Source: Zelopaecilomyces penicillatus
Lineage: Eukaryota > Ascomycota > Sordariomycetes > Hypocreales > Pseudodiploosporaceae
Direction: 5' to 3'
DNA length: 64,000 bases
NCBI GenBank assembly: GCA_005765155.1
Contig: VCCP01000007.1
Location: forward strand, 1,753,501 to 1,817,500
Shown here: in pieces, positions 23,769 through 36,661 of the stretch
Layout: each line of letters begins with the position of its first letter
Numbering within the stretch: position 1 is the first letter of the stretch
Notes under the pieces: model-generated
The model's database searches: none
What the model was told of the DNA's origin: nothing
What the model saw: the letters and a program-made list of their open reading frames with translations, nothing else
Translations under genes and position numbers: made by a program

Positions 23769-26700
23769 TCATGAGCCCTCTCCTTTTTCGCCCTGACTGT
23801 CTTTGGCCTCGATCTTGGCAAGATGCTCGCGCAAAGCCCGCACTGATTCTTGATCGCCCATTGCAGTTGCCAAATGCAGTGCTGTTCTGCCATCTAATTT
23901 GACCGCCGCAAAATTGGCCTTTGCTTTCCATAACATATTTATTATTACCCAATCCACAGATCGGATGGCGTAATACAGTGGCGTTCTGCCATCACTATCT
24001 TTAGCCTCGACGTTGGCATGTGCCTCGAGCAGAACCCGCACTAATTCTTTATGTCTTTCTACAACTGCTAAATGCAGTGCTGTTCTACCATCTGTTCCGG
24101 CCGCCTCGATATTGGCCTTTGCTTCCAGCAACATCTCTATGACTGGCCAATCTGCGGATTGAATAGCAAAATGTAGTGGCGTTTGGCCATTACCATTTCT
24201 AGCCTCGATATTGGCTTTTGCATTGAGCAAGACCTTGACTATTGCCTCATGGTCATTTTCAACGGCCACATGCAGTGCTGTTTCGCCATAATTATCAGTC
24301 ATGTTGATATCAACTTTTGCATCAAGCAAGACCTGGGTCGATTCCATGCAGTTATACATAGCGGCTAAATGCAATGCTGTGCTGCCATCGGTATCAATTG
24401 CTCCAGTATTGGCTTTTGCCTTAAGCAAGATATTCAAGACTTCACAATGATCTCTTTGAATAGCACAATGCAGAGCTGTTCTGTTATCTCTATCAACTGC
24501 CTCGATATCGACATCTTCATCACCAAGCAAGATCTCGACTATTGTCTCATGATTTTTTTCAACGGCCATATGAAGTGCAGTCTGGCGCTTATCATCAACT
24601 GCCTTGGTATTAGCACCTTTAACAAGCAAAATCTCGACTATTTCTCGATAGTTTCTTTTAGCAGCAATATGAAGTGCTGTTTTGCCCTTGTTACTGGATG
24701 CTTCGACATCAACACCTGCATCAAGCAGGATTTTGACTAAAGCCTCATGGTCATGTTCAACAGCACAATGTAATGCTGTAAACCCCTGTTTATCGATCGC
24801 CTCGGGATTGGCATGTGCTTCAAGCAGGACCATTACAATTTTAGCCCTCCCCCACGCAGCAGCATCGTGCAGGGCTGTACGACCTTCATTATCTGCAACT
24901 CTCACGTCGGCCTTGAGTCGAATCAACAGTTTCACCATGTCCGTCGTCTCATCATTTGTCCTCTCATAGTCTCCCCAAACTGCCCAATGCAGCGCCGTGG
25001 CTCCTGTAGCATCAACCGCATTAACTGCCACTCTAAATCGGTGAAGCTTATCCACAACGCCTATATGCCCTTTCATGGCTGCAAGGTGTAAGGGTGTAAG
25101 ACCGTCTCTTCCATGCGCATTGACATCGGCATCATTGTGTATAAGGTGTTCTACGCTATTTTCTTTTTGTGACCCTTGTTGACATGCATAATGCAGAGGC
25201 GAGTATCCAGAAAGATCTCGAGAGTTTATGTCTATTCCATCCATGATAACGAGATCAGACATGTAGTTCCGACCAACCCCTGATGCTGCATAATGCAATG
25301 GAGTCCAATTGAATGCATCCATTGAATTCACCCGGACTTTGCCATGGCCAACTCCTGCTGGTGCACGATGCACTGGAGCTCTATTGAATGCATCCATTGA
25401 TTTCCCCAGGACTTTGCGACGAGCATCTGGATTATATACAAGGACAGGCTCAGAGTTAAGGTGCACTTCCGAGTCAAATCGCAATTGTGATTCAACCAGC
25501 CTTCCTAATTCTGGTAAGCGGTTCGTGACTAGCGCTGCTTCAGAGAGCGCTGTTTCAACACTCACATTACCAAGCAAGCCACCATCCCACTCCCGACCTT
25601 GATCCATATATAGCCTAAGGAGCTGTGGCAAGACGTCACCGTAACCTTGCTGTAGTGCTTTCACTAGTTTGGCTTGCCAATCTGCTACTGTCTGTTCCTT
25701 GCGGTAGATGTATCTGAACGCACGCTGGCAGGCAGGTCGGGTAAAAGATCTGCAATACTCCATTACGGTAGCTGCAACTTTAGCTCTGAAATAACTTGCT
25801 GGTGGGAAACAGGTTCCTATCTCAAGAAGTCGCAAGTAAATTAGATTTGCATTACCGAAGTCACGGGTATTCTCGTACTCCACAGCGTCCTGCTGAATTT
25901 GGTCAATGATAGCTTCAGGACATGCCATTCTTGCTCTCATAATCAAGGGCGGAAGTATGCTGAAGTACACGTCTTGCAGACTCCCCAAGCCTGTGTTGTG
26001 AATATCCAAGGCCAGTTTGGATATACTCTCGTTTCGAAGCGCTATTAATTTCCGTTCGTTGCGCAGGTCTGCCCAGCGTACTTCAGTCTTTCCTTCCAAG
26101 GCGCCATCCAAGGATTTGGCCACGGTCCACATAAAGGCTGAGAACATGTCGTGGGCGTAGAGCTTCTCTAGAGGATCAAATGATTTGACGGCAAGGTGAG
26201 ATTTTTTGCTTTGGTCTGATTCGTGGTCTGGTTCGTGGTCTGGTTCCTGGTCTGACTCCTGGTCTGACTCCTGGTCTGACTCCTGGTCTGACTCCTGGTC
26301 TGACTCCTGGTCTGACTCCTGGTCTGACTCCTGGTCTGGCTCCTCTTTTGTGCTAATGCCCCCTACGATAGGGTCGGGTGTACCGATAAACGTGTTTTTA
26401 ACCACGAAGCTGGACAAGGAGACTGATGTTTGTTCCTGATTGCGGTGACCACAACCTACAAGCCTGTAACGCTCTAACTCCAAGCTATCTTCAGCGTCTT
26501 CGCCGCTTGGTTGTTCATTTGGTCCCTTGTTTTCAACTTGCAAAATTTCGGGCAAATCTGTTGATGCCCACCACTGAAGCTGGCATAGCAACGCGAAGGA
26601 GTAAGGACCAAGCAACTTAAGACCCAACTTAGGCTGCTGTCCTTTAGTACGTAGCCATGAATCTCCATGAAAAGTTCGTTCTTGTGAGGGTTTATTATCA

Positions 26701-28827
26701 TTATGATGGGTGGAATACATCCAAAGTGATAACGCAGCCTCAATGCCATCCGCAGAAACCATCCATGTTTTCTGGGTCCCTCGCATACCCCAATCCAGGT
26801 GAATTGTAATATTTGGTTCAGCTTCCGTATTATATTTGACTGGGATCTTGTATACATATCGTTCCTTGGTAGTTTTGGGAGCTGGGAATAGCATGTTCAT
26901 AGTCACCTCCATCGCTCTTGCAAGACAGATTGCCTGCTCCGCCGCTGGCCCACGCCAGTCCGCAAGTCTTGCAAGGTCTCTTCGTATGGAAAATACCCCA
27001 AATGCGGTATTTCTTTCTTGTGAAATGTCTCTGTCGTGATTTCTTTCTACTGACGAGTTTTGCGATGCCGATTCACCCAGCGGTTGGAAGTCATCCTCAG
27101 GCTGGGGTGACACAATGCTCCACGTGTTGGTAATAGTAGGTTCTTGATGGGGCTGAGGTTTTACTTGATCCATATAAGGAGGCTGGTCAATATTGCATAT
27201 CTCAAGTACAAACCAGTCCAGCTCATACTTGGAAATGAGGCTTTGCGATATCAGAGGGTCTGCATGCCCTCGACGTATTATCACTTTCAGAAGAGCCATA
27301 ATCCCAACAGCACCAAGTTGAAAAACGGAAGTCGACCAGTGCATTCCACGTAGGCCCATAAACTGGAGGATGAAGCCAACAAGGCTAATGGATGTACTGA
27401 ATGTCGTCAAGGTATTAAGACCCAGCTGGTCCGATGGCTTGTGACCAACCAGGCTGGAAAGACATCTGGGAAGCATTCCGCCAAGCATTGCGCCAATTTC
27501 ATGTACTATCTTTGAAAGTCCTTGTCTTCGATCATCCTGCGATTCGACTCGCCGTCGACATGACGTTGTAATAACCGTACGCTCTCTCTGCGGATGCAAT
27601 GCAGTGGATTTAAACACCTGGTCACTTACAGTCTTCTCTTGCTGAAGCCATGTAAGACCAGCTTTCCATTTAGAAGCGGGCTTGTGATTTGTCTCGCTAG
27701 TGCTGCTCTCGACAATATGCGCACAAAGAAGCATGCCAAACCCCAGGATTACGGTACCACTAAAAGCAAGTGGGAACGCATAGTCTTGGACTGGTTTGCC
27801 ATCTTTCTTGTACTTCAACTTGTGATAGTATGTGACAGATGCAAAGTAAACAAGGACACCAATCTGTAGAAGGGCACCGAATATTGCAACGAGATAAAGC
27901 TCAGCAATTCTGACGCTATTTTGACGGTTCAAGGATATGTTTGGCGCAGCACCGTCTCGACACGTATTTCGTGTGATTAGGATTTCTGGCCCAAGAGGGA
28001 AAGAAGACACTAAGACAAAGTCAGCATTGAATGAATGGAAGTCGGTAGATCGACTTCTCACAGTTGTTGCTGGGCTCTTCAATCATCTGTTCTTCATTAC
28101 TATCGTTAACATCAGGTGATGCTTTCGAAGTGATATTTTCGGAATCTTGCCCCCGTAGAAATATCCCAAGGAACTTCTCGAGCTGCTTGTTACCTGTCAT
28201 TGGTGTTGTCAGTCAGCTTCTGGGGTGTATGGATATAACAATCTTCTACCTACGTTCGTTCTCGTTCGGCCTTGTTTGAACCAATTCATGCTTCAGGGCT
28301 TGCTCAAATTGTATCACCCTTATTTTCTTGCATTCGTGCCAATCTACATTCTTAGGATGGAGATATATGAATTCCAACACAGGTGCTTTCCCCATGCACC
28401 TAACGACACCTTGGTCGCTCCATAGTTCTCCCACCTCCTCCGAGGTGGATGACATGAGCTCAATCTCAGCAGACGCAAGATTTTCCCTGGCCCTGCCAAC
28501 AACAGCTTTGAGCCAGAGAGGACCGCCGACTCGAATAGCGCTGACAATGATCGTGATGATACCCAGGGGGGCCATTGCGAGGATAACGCAATCGGCCCAG
28601 CTCGTGGACTGGCTCATGAACTGCATGGTAGCTTTCTCGCCAAAGAGCGCCAAAATTCTATGTAAAAGCAATAGTTAGCGCAAAGATAAATCAAAGAGAG
28701 AATAAATAAAGCCCAACGGCTAAGGAACGCACGGTGCCAGATCCGAGAACAAATTATTCGAAAAGTCATCTCCAGCGCCTGCCGCGGCTCCTGTCGCGGG
28801 TAGAAGAAGGAGGAGTGCGATTTCCAT
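23769..28827 (-). CDS. Large membrane protein with C-terminal ankyrin repeats
   Basis: Four exons on the minus strand, 28827-28733, 28657-28254, 28193-28062 and 28009-23769, with introns of 75, 60 and 52 nt (the last with branch site GCTGAC); 1623 aa. The N-terminus is hydrophobic (MEIALLLLLPATGAAAG). A first membrane segment is at about 50-75 (ILAMAPLGIITIIVSAIR), with further ones at about 245-272, 287-310 and 412-455. Residues about 767-810 are a tandem SDQE/PDHE acidic tract. From about 1085 to the end there are 15 ankyrin repeats, each with a TALHxA or TPLHxA core. Related fungal proteins share the N-terminal membrane region, but I know no assigned function. Ankyrin repeats bind proteins, so a membrane-anchored scaffold or sensor is plausible. 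The first three exons are inferred from splice signals and frame. A non-productive frame overlaps upstream at 28766-29149. Confidence 0.8.
26211..26345 (-). repeat. 12-bp minisatellite coding for SDQE repeats
   Basis: About eleven 12-bp units. The central ones are identical (GACTCCTGGTCT on the + strand) and the outer ones vary (GGTTCGTGGTCT, GATTCGTGGTCT). The array stays in frame inside the ankyrin gene and encodes (S/P)D(Q/H)E. Perfect central copies suggest recent unit gain and probable length variation among strains. Confidence 0.95.
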
Positions 28828-30223
28828 GCGCCTGAGCGATAATATTCTGTTGTCGCATAATCCCGCCATGGTGGTATAAGGTAGTGCCATCAATGGGCAA
28901 TGATTTGATGGTGCTGTTTCTCAACCAGAGATTGCTGCCTTTGTGCGAAAGAGTGCGCTCCCACGCGGTTTGAGAATCGTCAAGGAGAGGGGAACCATCA
29001 TCTCTTACCAACCCCTCTGACCCTCGCGGCTCCAGGGTGGCAGCCATGTCGAAAAGGCCTTCTGCAAGGCAGAGCCCCAATCCCGCCAGATCAGCCTTGA
29101 CGTTGGTTGCTTTGAGGACAGGGAGGAACTGCATAGACCAGGGCCTCAATGTTACATTTCCACAAGGTCTTGTGTGACCGCTGCTGCAGCCCAGACATGT
29201 ACGCCTTGCTGATTGGCAGTCGTTGGCTGTTGGTTCAAGGCAAATTTGGGGTAGATGCGCGGCTCGGAATGAGCGAATGGTGAATCACTTGATGCAACCG
29301 TGAGAAGTTTAGAATCCTGATGCGCAGGTGTAGCCTTTTTGCACACTGCTGATGTAAACACCCCGTAACAGCCTACACCAGGAGACACCGTCGCATCGCT
29401 ATATGCAATTTCAAAGATAGACAATACACAGAACTACTAGGTAATCTTTCCGCTTGCTAAATGAAGAAAATATCACGTATTTATACCAAATAAAGGTTCA
29501 GCTGTCCAAGTCATGACTCATCTTTGCCGACGTTGCCCATTGCCATTGTTCAGGGTAGCTTCACCTAGCTTCATAACCTCATGGTCAGAGTAAGACTCGG
29601 CACGTTGTAGACTATATCATACCTTCAGGTCAATAATCGCGATATAAATCGTGCTTGAACGTGTTTCTAATTCTTAACTATATAAGGGGTGTAAACAACG
29701 TGTAGGTACTTTGTTGCGCGAGGCTTATACCTCGCGGTATCCGATAGAACACCCACACTTACAAATACAGAAAACCTACAGAGATTATATCTTCACATTT
29801 TAAGTTTACATAATAATCGCTTCTATATACCAAAGACTTGATTCAAGACTGCTAAGAAAGATGCAAGTTGCCTAGTAAACACCGTAGTTGGGGAATATGA
29901 ACCATCATTGTCTGGCCAAGAACTGCCCCCATCTGAGGCACAATCTGGTGTTGTTAGAACACTTTTTATATGATTCAATTATGTGATTAGTCTATTCCTA
30001 CAATTCAAGCCCATGTGAGCCATATTTCCAACGTCGTCTGCCTGTTTCCAACTCCCGCAATGCCAGTAATGCCTGCTAATCCGCCATCCATCATAAATCA
30101 CATGCCCCGTGTTGCTCAAATGCCCATTCTTAAAAATATTAGATACTTGATCGTCATCTTCGTTCAATACCAGCCGTTTAATATAGCGCACATCGACCCG
30201 TCACCACGACAATATCACACCCC
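28828..30223. other. Intergenic region between ankyrin gene and MFS gene
   Basis: Two adjacent minus frames (28766-29149 and 29152-29424) lie directly upstream of the ankyrin start. They have no domain and are more likely leader or promoter sequence than a gene. The part 29450-29950 is AT-rich and empty. Confidence 0.45.
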
Positions 30224-32309
30224 TCAACTAGAAGGTCTTTCTTGACGTAGGTGGACTTCTCTCCAATAAGACTCGCGTTTCATACTACGCAGCTTCTTCC
30301 CATAGACAATCATAGGCCAAAAAACAGAGCAGATACCCAGGGCCACAAACGCAACGCTGATGAAGCAATTCTGCACGCCTAGATTATCAAGCCATGGCGT
30401 GATGCCATACCCGATAGCGAAACTCATAGTGTTGCGGATGATGATGATGGAGGCCATGCTATCGTCAGAAATATCGTGAAAGCTGTCGACTAGGTAGGAG
30501 ACGGATAGGGTGATGCCGGCAGTACTACATGCAGACATGACCACCATGGCGAACATCAAGCCGAACCAGTGGATCTGGTGAGCCGCCTATTGTAAATAAC
30601 CATATGTAAGCTATTTGAACATGCTACAGGGTTTGGAAGAGCTCAGAAAAAGACATACACCAACGCCCCAGAGGATTAGCGATGCGGGAACAAGAATAGT
30701 CGTCAGGGAAAATAACCATAGTCGCTGTTCGGGCTCGTAGATGCCGCCGTTTCGACGGGTAAGCCAGATGACGAACCAGTCAGAAACGATGCCACTGTAG
30801 GCTGACCTGTTGAATCCAAGTACCGTCAGTTTGTTGTTCCCCCTTTATCGACAGCCAACTGCTAGTATAAGGTAACGAAAGTACGAACCCGATAATGACT
30901 CCTAAACAACATGCTAGATAACTCAATCCCACAAAGCTTGGCTTAAAGATGTAGGGTTCGCCGCTAAGAATGACGGATGCTGTCGCATTCAGAATGTTGA
31001 ACCATATGAGGTAGGTTCCATAGGCAAAACCACTGAAGAAGACAATAGGCCATGATATCAGCCTCATGATCCACCACGCACGCTGGTGCATCATGAACGG
31101 TCGTGGTTTTTCGAGAAGAGATAGTTTTTGTAAAAACGTCTTTTCTGTCCCTTCTAAGACAATTGGGGTACCAACTCGTCGAAGGTCGGCACCGTCAGCG
31201 GCAAGTGTCTTATCATCGCTTTGTGTACTGAGGCCGTCTGGAGCAGGTGGCGATGGATGGCTTGAGTTATCACTAAATTTGGCCCAGTCGTTGCAGCGGT
31301 CATAGTTGGTCTCTTCTAGAAACAAGAAGAGATAGATGAAGCTGGCACCCACGAATATTGCCATGATGAAGAAAGGCCATCTATAATCTGTTTTGTCGTT
31401 GATGAAGCCGCAGATGACGGGGGCAAAGTAGTTGGATGTTGCCAATACCCAAGCATACCAGCCCATATAGGTGCCACGCTCATGGGCGAAGTAGATGTCG
31501 GTGATGGATGTCTGGGGCAGTGCTTCTATTGGGGAGGCGACGAAGCCCAGGATGACGTTCCGTGCCATCCATTGCGCGTTACCCTTGCAATAGGGGCTCC
31601 ATATGGAAACGGCCTGTTAGGCTAATAATTAGATAAGGGCTTTCAACAGCGAGTAACCTAGCAGTGAAGAGGACAGGATCGCTTACCGCGACGCCCAGCA
31701 TGGAAATCAAGTAGGTTAACCTCTTTCCATATTGGAGAGCAAAAGGTTGCCAGAACAGTAATCCCCAGCCACAGGACAAAAACAGAAATCCGGTTCCTGT
31801 ATTTATATCTCCAACTACAACCTAAATTAGTATGGGCGACATTCAGGTCTTTGACGATAACATAGCGAGCGGCCATAATTTTGAAGCACTTACTGGTGAC
31901 GTCCAAGGCGTTTGACAGCGGTACCAAGACTGAGTATACAATAGAGCAAGCCATGCCATTAAAGAAGACATAGCTGTTTGCAAGAATTATTTCATTTTAG
32001 TCAGCCAACATATATAGATGTAAAAACATGAGACATCTTTACTGCCACCGGATAAGGGTGATGTTGAAGTTTTTAGACTCACATAATAAGACATATAAGG
32101 TGGTGGCGCTTGCGCCATGGTGACCAGATGAGGGGGTCATTTGGATCTTTGGAGGGCACTGGAATGAGAATTATGTCGCCGTTATTCGCTGCATGAGCTG
32201 TCTCGGGATCGTTATGATGCAGGTCGACGAGGCGGATGGTGCCTGGGACCTGAGACTGGTCGACATCAGGTCCAAGCGAATGGACTGCTTCTGATGGCAT
32301 TCCAAGCAA
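30224..32309 (-). CDS. MFS transporter, 12-TM type (HOL1-like)
   Basis: Six exons on the minus strand: 32309-32083, 31973-31894, 31814-31687, 31613-30889, 30806-30659 and 30586-30224; 556 aa. Every junction keeps frame and shows GT-AG borders, several with CTGAC branch sites. The soluble N-terminus ends in DPNDPLIWSPWRK, the usual entry to helix 1 in this fungal group. Other family landmarks are NTGTGFLFLSCGWGLLFWQP (helix 2), ERGTYMGWYAW (motif preceding helix 5), a long charged central loop around EETNYDR, and SVSYLVDSF plus RNTMSFAIGYGITPW in the C-terminal half. Such proteins sit in the plasma membrane and move small solutes by proton coupling; the substrate cannot be read from sequence. 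The start could also be the Met three codons further in. No partner biosynthetic genes lie next to it. Confidence 0.88.
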
Positions 32310-35300
32310 AGCACGCCTGTGAAGCCTCGAAAGGGAAGGCTAAAAAAAGTCTTGAAGAAAAGACAATTCAGTAGTAGAGTAGTAGAAGGAAGGCGCACAA
32401 TTAGAGAGAACGACAACGTTGGCGCAAAACTCCAGACCCGAGGGTTTGGTTAGGGAAGAAGTCGAGTCTTCAATTCTCGGGATCCCAGAAACTCCAAGAC
32501 ATGCATACATTAACCGCTCCAAGCGCGCGCCGCAACTGAGTCCACAATTGCATGTAGGCGTTTGGAGGAGGAGAGATATTACAAATCCGATGGAACTAAG
32601 AGTGCGTCGATTAGCCCAAGTCGAGGCTAGAAGGACAGAATCGGCATTGAAAAAGTGTGAGGGAAGTGAAGAAAGACGCCAGAAGGAAGCGGAAAGGATT
32701 GGGAAGGAGTGAGGAGAAGCACTTCAGGTGCATAAACGCAACACAAGCGAGAGATGGATGCTACGTGGTGGAAAGCAAAAATGCTGCCGTGGTCCGGGCT
32801 GATGCCAATGCCAAGGGGTGACACAAGTTGTCTGTTATCTCATGATTGCACTGCACCTACCAGATCATTACACCTAGATAGTTTGTGCTACAGGCCGGTT
32901 GACGATTGTTGATGTTGATGTTGCTAGAGATGGACTGGGCACAGAATAGGCAACGCAATGAGAAATGGGAGAGCTATCAACTTATTGCCCATGACGATGA
33001 CGTCCGGCGTTTTCGCGATTCATATAAACCGCCAAGCGAGGCCACAACCCAGACTTGGCCGGTCATGTTGAGACCTATCAATGAAGATTGTGGTCTATGC
33101 GAAGTCTGGTTGAAGTGTAGCGGAGGTTGCAAATGTCGCAGAATTTGCCGGGGGGGGGGCAAAGTTTTCCTGTTTAATAAGTGCTCGGCAGGGGTTTGCA
33201 GAGTGAGGATATGGGGGTTAGTTATTATGCTGTTGGGAGAAGTTGGGAAGCTATCTATCTATCCAATGAGGAGGGGTGATGAGACAAGACGAACTGGTAG
33301 CCTTGCGGCACAGCGAAAGATGGGGGCCAAGAAGGAAGCTACAGGGCATTGCGGTCTAATTTACAGGTGATTGCAGATAGGTTACAGCGACTTTATGTTC
33401 ACGTGGAGAGAACCTAGCTTCCATGTCATCTTGGGTTTTTGCAGGCGCTCTTCAGTGAAACTAGCGTCATTGACCATTAGTGGGTTCAATGACCGAGATT
33501 GAATCTGGGCTGTTTTACCTCAACCAATGAGGAGGAGGATGTTAGCGTCAGCAGAGCCGGCAGTTGGCGATGAACAATGGGCCGGTAATGACCCTCATCT
33601 CAGGATCCCAGCTAGTTAGTACGTGTTAGTAGATACGCTGGTGGAAAGCCTATGAGCACTAACAGGCACACAGTTGCAGCCGAGATGAGAGCCGATGGAG
33701 TTGAGCGCAGCTTGCTGTGACAGCTCCATTGTGCTGTACGGCGGAGCAAACGGTGCGATAATGTCTTGACTTGTTACCATAATAGGCCTGTGTGTGTTAC
33801 AGTGTCCGTCCTCACATCCTGCACTGATCCAGAACGCAGATCTGAGATCAGAACAACTTTCTGCTATTGGCAGTCTGTACCACGTAGATTCACGTGGGAA
33901 AACTATAAAAGATGAAAATGGCAAATTGATATATCTGATGGACATGATTCACGGTGCATCATAGTCATGTTTTGCAATCCCCAGATTGGATGACATTTAC
34001 CCTCCGCATCGAGGTGGCGCCATCATTACCTAGGTACCTTACCTACCTACTCAGTATTAATACAGGCTACCTACACCTGATACATTGAGAACGAATGTCT
34101 AAAACATGGAAACAATGTCAGACATCACTACTGCACCTGTGCCACCTCATTCGAACACAAGTGACGGTGAGGCTTTCGTGTCCTCCAAAGCTTCAAACAA
34201 GCCTCCTCTCCAACCATCCAAAGCTTGACTCTGATGCTGCTATTATGAGACTTGTAGTTGTACTAATAGCACTGAAGAAGTAGTCGCATCGTGTGAAGTT
34301 GCAATCACGGGATCGTTTTGCGCGCCGCACATTGTTACATCCGAATGCGACCGCGATGGGTTTCATTGCATGTGTGCATTCTCTCCAGTATTACTCCGTA
34401 CTAACAGACTTTGTTAATGAGCAGCCAAAATAAATGAAATGCGCTGCCCATTATCGTTCATGCAACACCCTAATTAACAGTCTCCGGCAACTTCCGTGCA
34501 AGGTCACTCCACTGCCGATGGCTGGATCCTGCTGCAGACTACGGCCCTCAAGTATCCGCCCTGAAAGACGGACCATGGAAAAATATATGTGAGATACCTA
34601 CCTAAAATGGAGTCGTCAGAAATAAAAACTGAGATACAACTAGATTTGTGTCTAGCACTACACTGCACTACACTACTCCGTACAAGCACCCAGTTCAGTA
34701 GTTGCACGCTCTTGTCAGCAGCTGATCCTTGTGTGTGCTTTTGTGCTCACACCACGCGGGACATCGGGACTGAGAACCGTGCGCGCGCACCAAATGGTGT
34801 GGTTTTCAAGGATAGAAGCCATCCTGGTTGGTGCGAATTATCGATATTGGAAACCAACAAAAAAGTCAGCTCCACCTCCTGAAGATCGCAAACAATGACT
34901 GTTGGGCTGTGGCGTCTGCTTATGACCGAGCTCTTTGCCTAAATAAAGAATGTGGCGCACGATGAGAATAACTCCTCGAGCAAATGCGACCGCTGTTGAC
35001 CTCTGAATAGGTACAGGTACCTACATGATGAGTAACCCCTGAGTCTGTTGAAGAAACAACCGACTGAAGAAGCACCATCTGTAGCTTAGTCTCTATTTGC
35101 AATGCCGCGAGATCCATTCGCAAACCCTCAGACCTGCTAATAATGCAATGGCATCATTGGAACTCAATAGCAAGCAATGCGCTTTTTCCTCCCTCGCGTC
35201 TGGACGGCTGACAAGGGCCGGTTTCCCAGACCCTGCGACAGACACAGACTATTCGCTTAGAAGGTACCTCTATTATCTAACACATCCATTGGTATCTGTA

Positions 35301-36661
35301 GGTAAGCACCAGTGCAGCGACTACAGGCAAATGCTGTAGCTACCTACTAGTAGCTAGCAAAGGGCTGGTTCATCAGCCAAAGCCAGACAGCTCATTAATT
35401 AGCGACCACCACACCACACCACACCACGCCAGTACCTCCACACGGATGTCAGACAAAAAGCTCCGAAAAAAGGGTGGCAGCTCAGAAACACCAACAGCCA
35501 TGGCGCTTTTCCTATCGACGGCGGTGGCGGCTAGCCTTGACTGTATTTGGCTGCCTCTTCCAACATTGCTTACATGCTGATGATGGTGGTAGCAGAGGAG
35601 GAGCAAGATGATGGCCTAGAATGGAGATGAAGAGGCTAGAGAAGGAAGCAGACCGAGTGCGGCGCAGAGATGCAAATCGGCACAGTAAAAGACAAGTCGG
35701 GTTCTTGTCTCTTCTACCCTGCGGTAGCGTAATCTGTGCTACTACGCTGCGCTGCAGAAGCGAAGCTTGTTCGCCAGCTTTGTGGTAGCGCCGGCACTAG
35801 CACTGCGACCCTGCGAGGGTTATGGCCGTTTGCGAGGTTTCTACAGAGATCCAGGGCTTGGATGGAGTACCGAGCTCGCACTATTCGGTACTAGACCCCT
35901 CCCACCTGTGGGATCTTGGGCCTCCAGTGCAGGCATTGCTACAGGCATTGTTGCAGGCATTTGACACCCAAGTTGAGGGCCCTTGAATGCAGTAATACGG
36001 TGCCTACAGTACAAGCTCTGGGGAGCCCACCGGCATCCGCTCACACCGTCCCGCCGCCCCCAAAGACATCAGCAGGAGCGAGCGGGTCCCCGAACGTGTT
36101 TCTCCCACGCTTCCCCCAGACCCCCAGACCAGCCCGTCAGCTTTTCTTCCTTTGTGGCTTTTCAACCTTCAAGAAAGCGGCCATTAATTACAACTTTGTT
36201 GTCTTTTCTTTGCGCCTGCGCTGCCTGGAGCACCGAGCAGGGCAGAGGAATTTGGCTGGGGAAAGACGACTGGATATCTGGCATAAGTCAACAAGCGACA
36301 GACGACAGGCGACCATACTGCGGATTTCGTACAGTAGGATTTCGAAATAACATTTGTGTTCCACAGAAGCCGACAGACCAGGCTCTTGGCACCAACAGTA
36401 CCAACCACGACGGGGTTTTAGACGGTCATGAGCTGGGGCCGTCGCGGCATGGATTGAAACTCGCCAACATTGAACAATTTTTTTTTGTCTTTGCTGGTCG
36501 CTCTCGAAAGCCAAGCACACGACGAAACCAACGACCTATCACGATCGCGAGGACGAAGGAGACGGATGCGAATCGGCCTGCAGGCGACAGGAGGAGAGAA
36601 TAGAAGAGATCAACGACGGGCCTGAGAGGTCGGCGACATAAACCTCTCATCATCGCCCGTC
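32310..36661. other. Long intergenic region
   Basis: This is 4.3 kb without a supported gene. A 97-codon plus frame at 32419-32712 is charged and featureless. A 206-codon plus frame at 35983-36603, just before the rhodopsin-domain gene, is low-complexity and probably that gene's long leader. Motifs such as CCTAGGTACCTTACCTACC at 34028-34050 are common AT/GT-rich intergenic motifs in these fungi. Confidence 0.5.

Noticed and set aside
28766..29424. Two adjacent minus frames of 127 and 90 codons
   Set aside because: They overlap the first exon of the ankyrin gene in another frame, have no domain, and no splice pair joins them to a coherent protein.
32419..32712. 97-codon charged plus-strand frame upstream of the MFS gene
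   Set aside because: No domain, no signal, and it lies in the presumed promoter of the divergent-facing transporter; coding is not supported.
35983..36603. 206-codon plus-strand frame before the rhodopsin-domain gene
   Set aside because: Low-complexity, Arg/Ser/Pro-rich, no domain, and the frame ends 58 bases before the real start codon; best seen as leader or promoter DNA.
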